From CAZIVP01 sp964542915 (GTDB taxonomy: Bacteria > Calditrichota > Calditrichia > Calditrichales > Calditrichaceae): DNA of 64,000 nucleotides. How positions within the stretch are numbered: the stretch's first letter is position 1; each line of letters starts with the position of its first letter. The notes beneath the pieces are model-generated. The model searched no databases, had not been told where the DNA came from, and saw nothing but the letters and a program-made list of their open reading frames with translations. This document shows, piece by piece, positions 62,370 through 64,000 of this stretch. The DNA is taken from assembly GCA_964542915.1 (NCBI GenBank), contig CAZIVP010000003.1:186001-250000 (forward strand), written 5' to 3'. The position numbers were made by a program, and so were the translations under genes.

Positions 62370-64000
62370 TTAGAAATCAAACTTAACACCGACTTTAACC
62401 TCCCTCGGAACCGGCTGCGCACCGGGATTCAATACATATTCGTAGCGACTGTTGACCTGATCCCATTCCAATTCGCGATGGGCCTGTTCATCACGCGGAT
62501 CCAGCTCCGGGAGTAAATCTTTTCGATAGCTATCCAGCAAATTTTCCACTTTTAAGAAAATTTCAGTACGGATATCGTTAAAGTTGAACCGTTTATACGC
62601 CCTTAAATCGAGAAAAAACTCGCCCTGATAGCGGCCGGCGTTACGCAGTTCGATAATCCGGCTCTCGCGCTGTGTGGTCGGATCGGCCGGCGTAAACGGA
62701 TAACCGGAATTCATACGTCCGATCAAACTACCGCCCCAGCTTCTCTTAGTGTAATTGACATAAGCGTTGACCGTATGCCGCAAATCCCAATTGAGGGGAA
62801 CCAGGATGAGTGTGCTTTCGTTGCGGCCGCCGGCGTCGTAGAACTTCTGTTTCGGATCGCTGGCAATACCTTTAGCAACCTGATAGGTATAATCGACGCT
62901 TCCTGACAAACCGCTCTGCGGCAATCGTAATGTGCCGGAGAGCGTAATACCGCGCACATTGCCGTGATCGGTGTTGACATAACGTCCGTAGACGATCGTC
63001 CCGTTGGCTGCTTCGTAAAGGCGGGCGCCCAGCAGGTTACGCACGTCGCGATAAAATGCCGTTATATCAACCGATAAAAAAGACGTCAACTGTTGTTGCA
63101 GACCGATTTCATACATGGACGTCCGTTGCGCATCCAGATCGGCATTCCCGATGAACGAATTGTAGGTACCGATCACTTCGAATTCGGGATTTTCATACAA
63201 TCGAGAAAATGTCGGTATCTGGAAGAACTGACCGTAAGCGGCGTGTATCACACCGCGGGCGCTGATGGGAAATGCTAATCCGAGGCGCGGCGACAATTGG
63301 GTTTTGGGCGTTGCGTCCTCATAGGCTTCGTCTTCCGGGAGGGCGCCGCCATAATCGGAATTGTTGCCGGGATTTTCAAAATTCACCGGTACCTTACTGT
63401 TGGCGTCAAAATAGTCGAAGCGCAGACCGGCGTTTACGATTAAATCCTGAATTTCGATTTTGTCCTGAATATAAGCTGCAAACTCGAGTGGTTGTTTATT
63501 ATAGCGATCGTGCTGGGTCGAACTGAGCGGCGGAATGCGAGGCTCATAATCGCCGTACTCTCTGGGATTGACGATCAGGGTAAAAAATTCATAATTCAGG
63601 TCGTGTCGCCTGGCCTCCACGCCGAGCTTCACCAGATTGTACTGGTCCGCCTGCATCATAAAATCGGCGCGGGCAGAATAGGTTTCGCTGCGCCGGTAGA
63701 AATGATTGGGGTCCAGGCCGCCTGTGGAGAGCACGAAATTGGGCTGGTAAGCGCCGCGATGATACATGTAACGATAGCGCGGATCTTTCGGATCCTCATA
63801 TTTGTAGGTTTCCACATCATTAATATAATAGGCAAGATTGACGTTGAAAAACATACGCTGGCTCAATTGCTGCTCTAATCGGTACACATGATTCATACCA
63901 TAGCTGTATTGGGTCGGCCGCGACCCGGGATTTAATTTATGATAGTTGCTGAAAAATTGGCCTTCGCTTTGATTGCCCATGAAGGTGTACGACATCTTTA
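62370..64000 (-). CDS. TonB-dependent receptor, C-terminal part (5' end outside window)
   Basis: The 542 visible residues form the beta-barrel part of a TonB-dependent outer-membrane receptor, with alternating strand pattern, YAAYGQFFQIPTFSRL-like and RTSMYEIGLQQQLTSFLSVD segments, and a final strand ending in VKVGVKFDF with the terminal Phe needed for insertion. The plug and TonB box lie beyond the window edge. Next to an Asp-rich secreted protein and a PorV-like protein, it resembles the receptor of a three-part uptake module seen in FCB bacteria. Confidence 0.88.
   Translation of the reverse strand, partial: KMSYTFMGNQSEGQFFSNYHKLNPGSRPTQYSYGMNHVYRLEQQLSQRMFFNVNLAYYINDVETYKYEDPKDPRYRYMYHRGAYQPNFVLSTGGLDPNHFYRRSETYSARADFMMQADQYNLVKLGVEARRHDLNYEFFTLIVNPREYGDYEPRIPPLSSTQHDRYNKQPLEFAAYIQDKIEIQDLIVNAGLRFDYFDANSKVPVNFENPGNNSDYGGALPEDEAYEDATPKTQLSPRLGLAFPISARGVIHAAYGQFFQIPTFSRLYENPEFEVIGTYNSFIGNADLDAQRTSMYEIGLQQQLTSFLSVDITAFYRDVRNLLGARLYEAANGTIVYGRYVNTDHGNVRGITLSGTLRLPQSGLSGSVDYTYQVAKGIASDPKQKFYDAGGRNESTLILVPLNWDLRHTVNAYVNYTKRSWGGSLIGRMNSGYPFTPADPTTQRESRIIELRNAGRYQGEFFLDLRAYKRFNFNDIRTEIFLKVENLLDSYRKDLLPELDPRDEQAHRELEWDQVNSRYEYVLNPGAQPVPREVKVGVKFDF

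Noticed and set aside
1..64000. Mobile elements, prophage, CRISPR, tRNA or rRNA genes
   Set aside because: No transposase, integrase or phage-like protein, no regularly spaced repeats and no tRNA/rRNA-like stretches were found; gaps between genes are short and gene order is metabolic.

Overview
The window looks like a chromosomal segment of a Gram-negative bacterium of the FCB superphylum, most like Calditrichota or KSB1-type lineages (inference; no rRNA gene is present to prove it). Reasons: four secreted proteins end in the YPNPFN-type C-terminal sorting domain of the type IX secretion system (T9SS), there is a PorV/PorQ-like outer-membrane protein and a TonB-dependent receptor, and giant ASH-repeat and PEGA-kinase proteins occur beside a flagellar operon. 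All genes except one radical SAM gene lie on the minus strand, so read the map from right to left for transcription order.

Regions. (1) 1-1457: a truncated helical protein and a divergent radical SAM activase-like gene. (2) 1568-12807: a nearly complete heme pathway in one directon, transcribed ccsA/hemX-like, hemA, hemC, hemD, hemE, hemN, hemH, a probable 50-residue small ORF, hemG (HemY type), hemB, hemL; this runs from glutamyl-tRNA to protoheme. (3) 13204-24089: a signalling and surface cluster: PEGA-type Ser/Thr kinase, small TPR-like membrane protein, 1722-residue secreted beta-helix/ASH-repeat protein, hybrid histidine kinase. (4) 24410-25246: a Cof-type HAD phosphatase. (5) 25534-29450: a late flagellar operon: flagellin, fliS, fliD, flaG, FlgN-like, FlgM-like, with a stem-loop after flagellin, a leader hairpin and phased A-tracts upstream. 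(6) 29706-33555: a degenerate kinase with a LytR_C domain, an SDR fused to an RsbRD-like helical domain, and a four-helix membrane protein. (7) 33619-40621: a HybOABCD-type [NiFe] hydrogenase with maturation protease, preceded by a small HypC-like ORF and a sensorless sigma-54 activator gene. A strong -24/-12 promoter and a 42-bp dyad lie between activator and operon. (8) 41110-64000: a long glycan-processing and export locus: TonB receptor, Asp-rich secreted protein, PorV-like protein, three GHL10 glycosidases, sodium/solute symporter, FAD oxidoreductase, AAC(3)-like acetyltransferase, L,D-transpeptidase-like lipoprotein, HAD phosphatase, GH38 protein and a phosphodiester glycosidase.

How they fit together (inference): heme supports cytochromes, the Hyb-type hydrogenase feeds electrons to the quinone pool, and the distal locus takes up or remodels an extracellular glycan. 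GHL10, NAGPA and L,D-transpeptidase-like folds together make a cell-wall-derived polymer a reasonable guess. The most notable single observations are the sigma-54/dyad regulatory node of the hydrogenase, the GH38 protein whose catalytic nucleophile position is Phe, and the LytR_C pseudokinase. No tRNA, rRNA, CRISPR array, insertion sequence or prophage was recognised.
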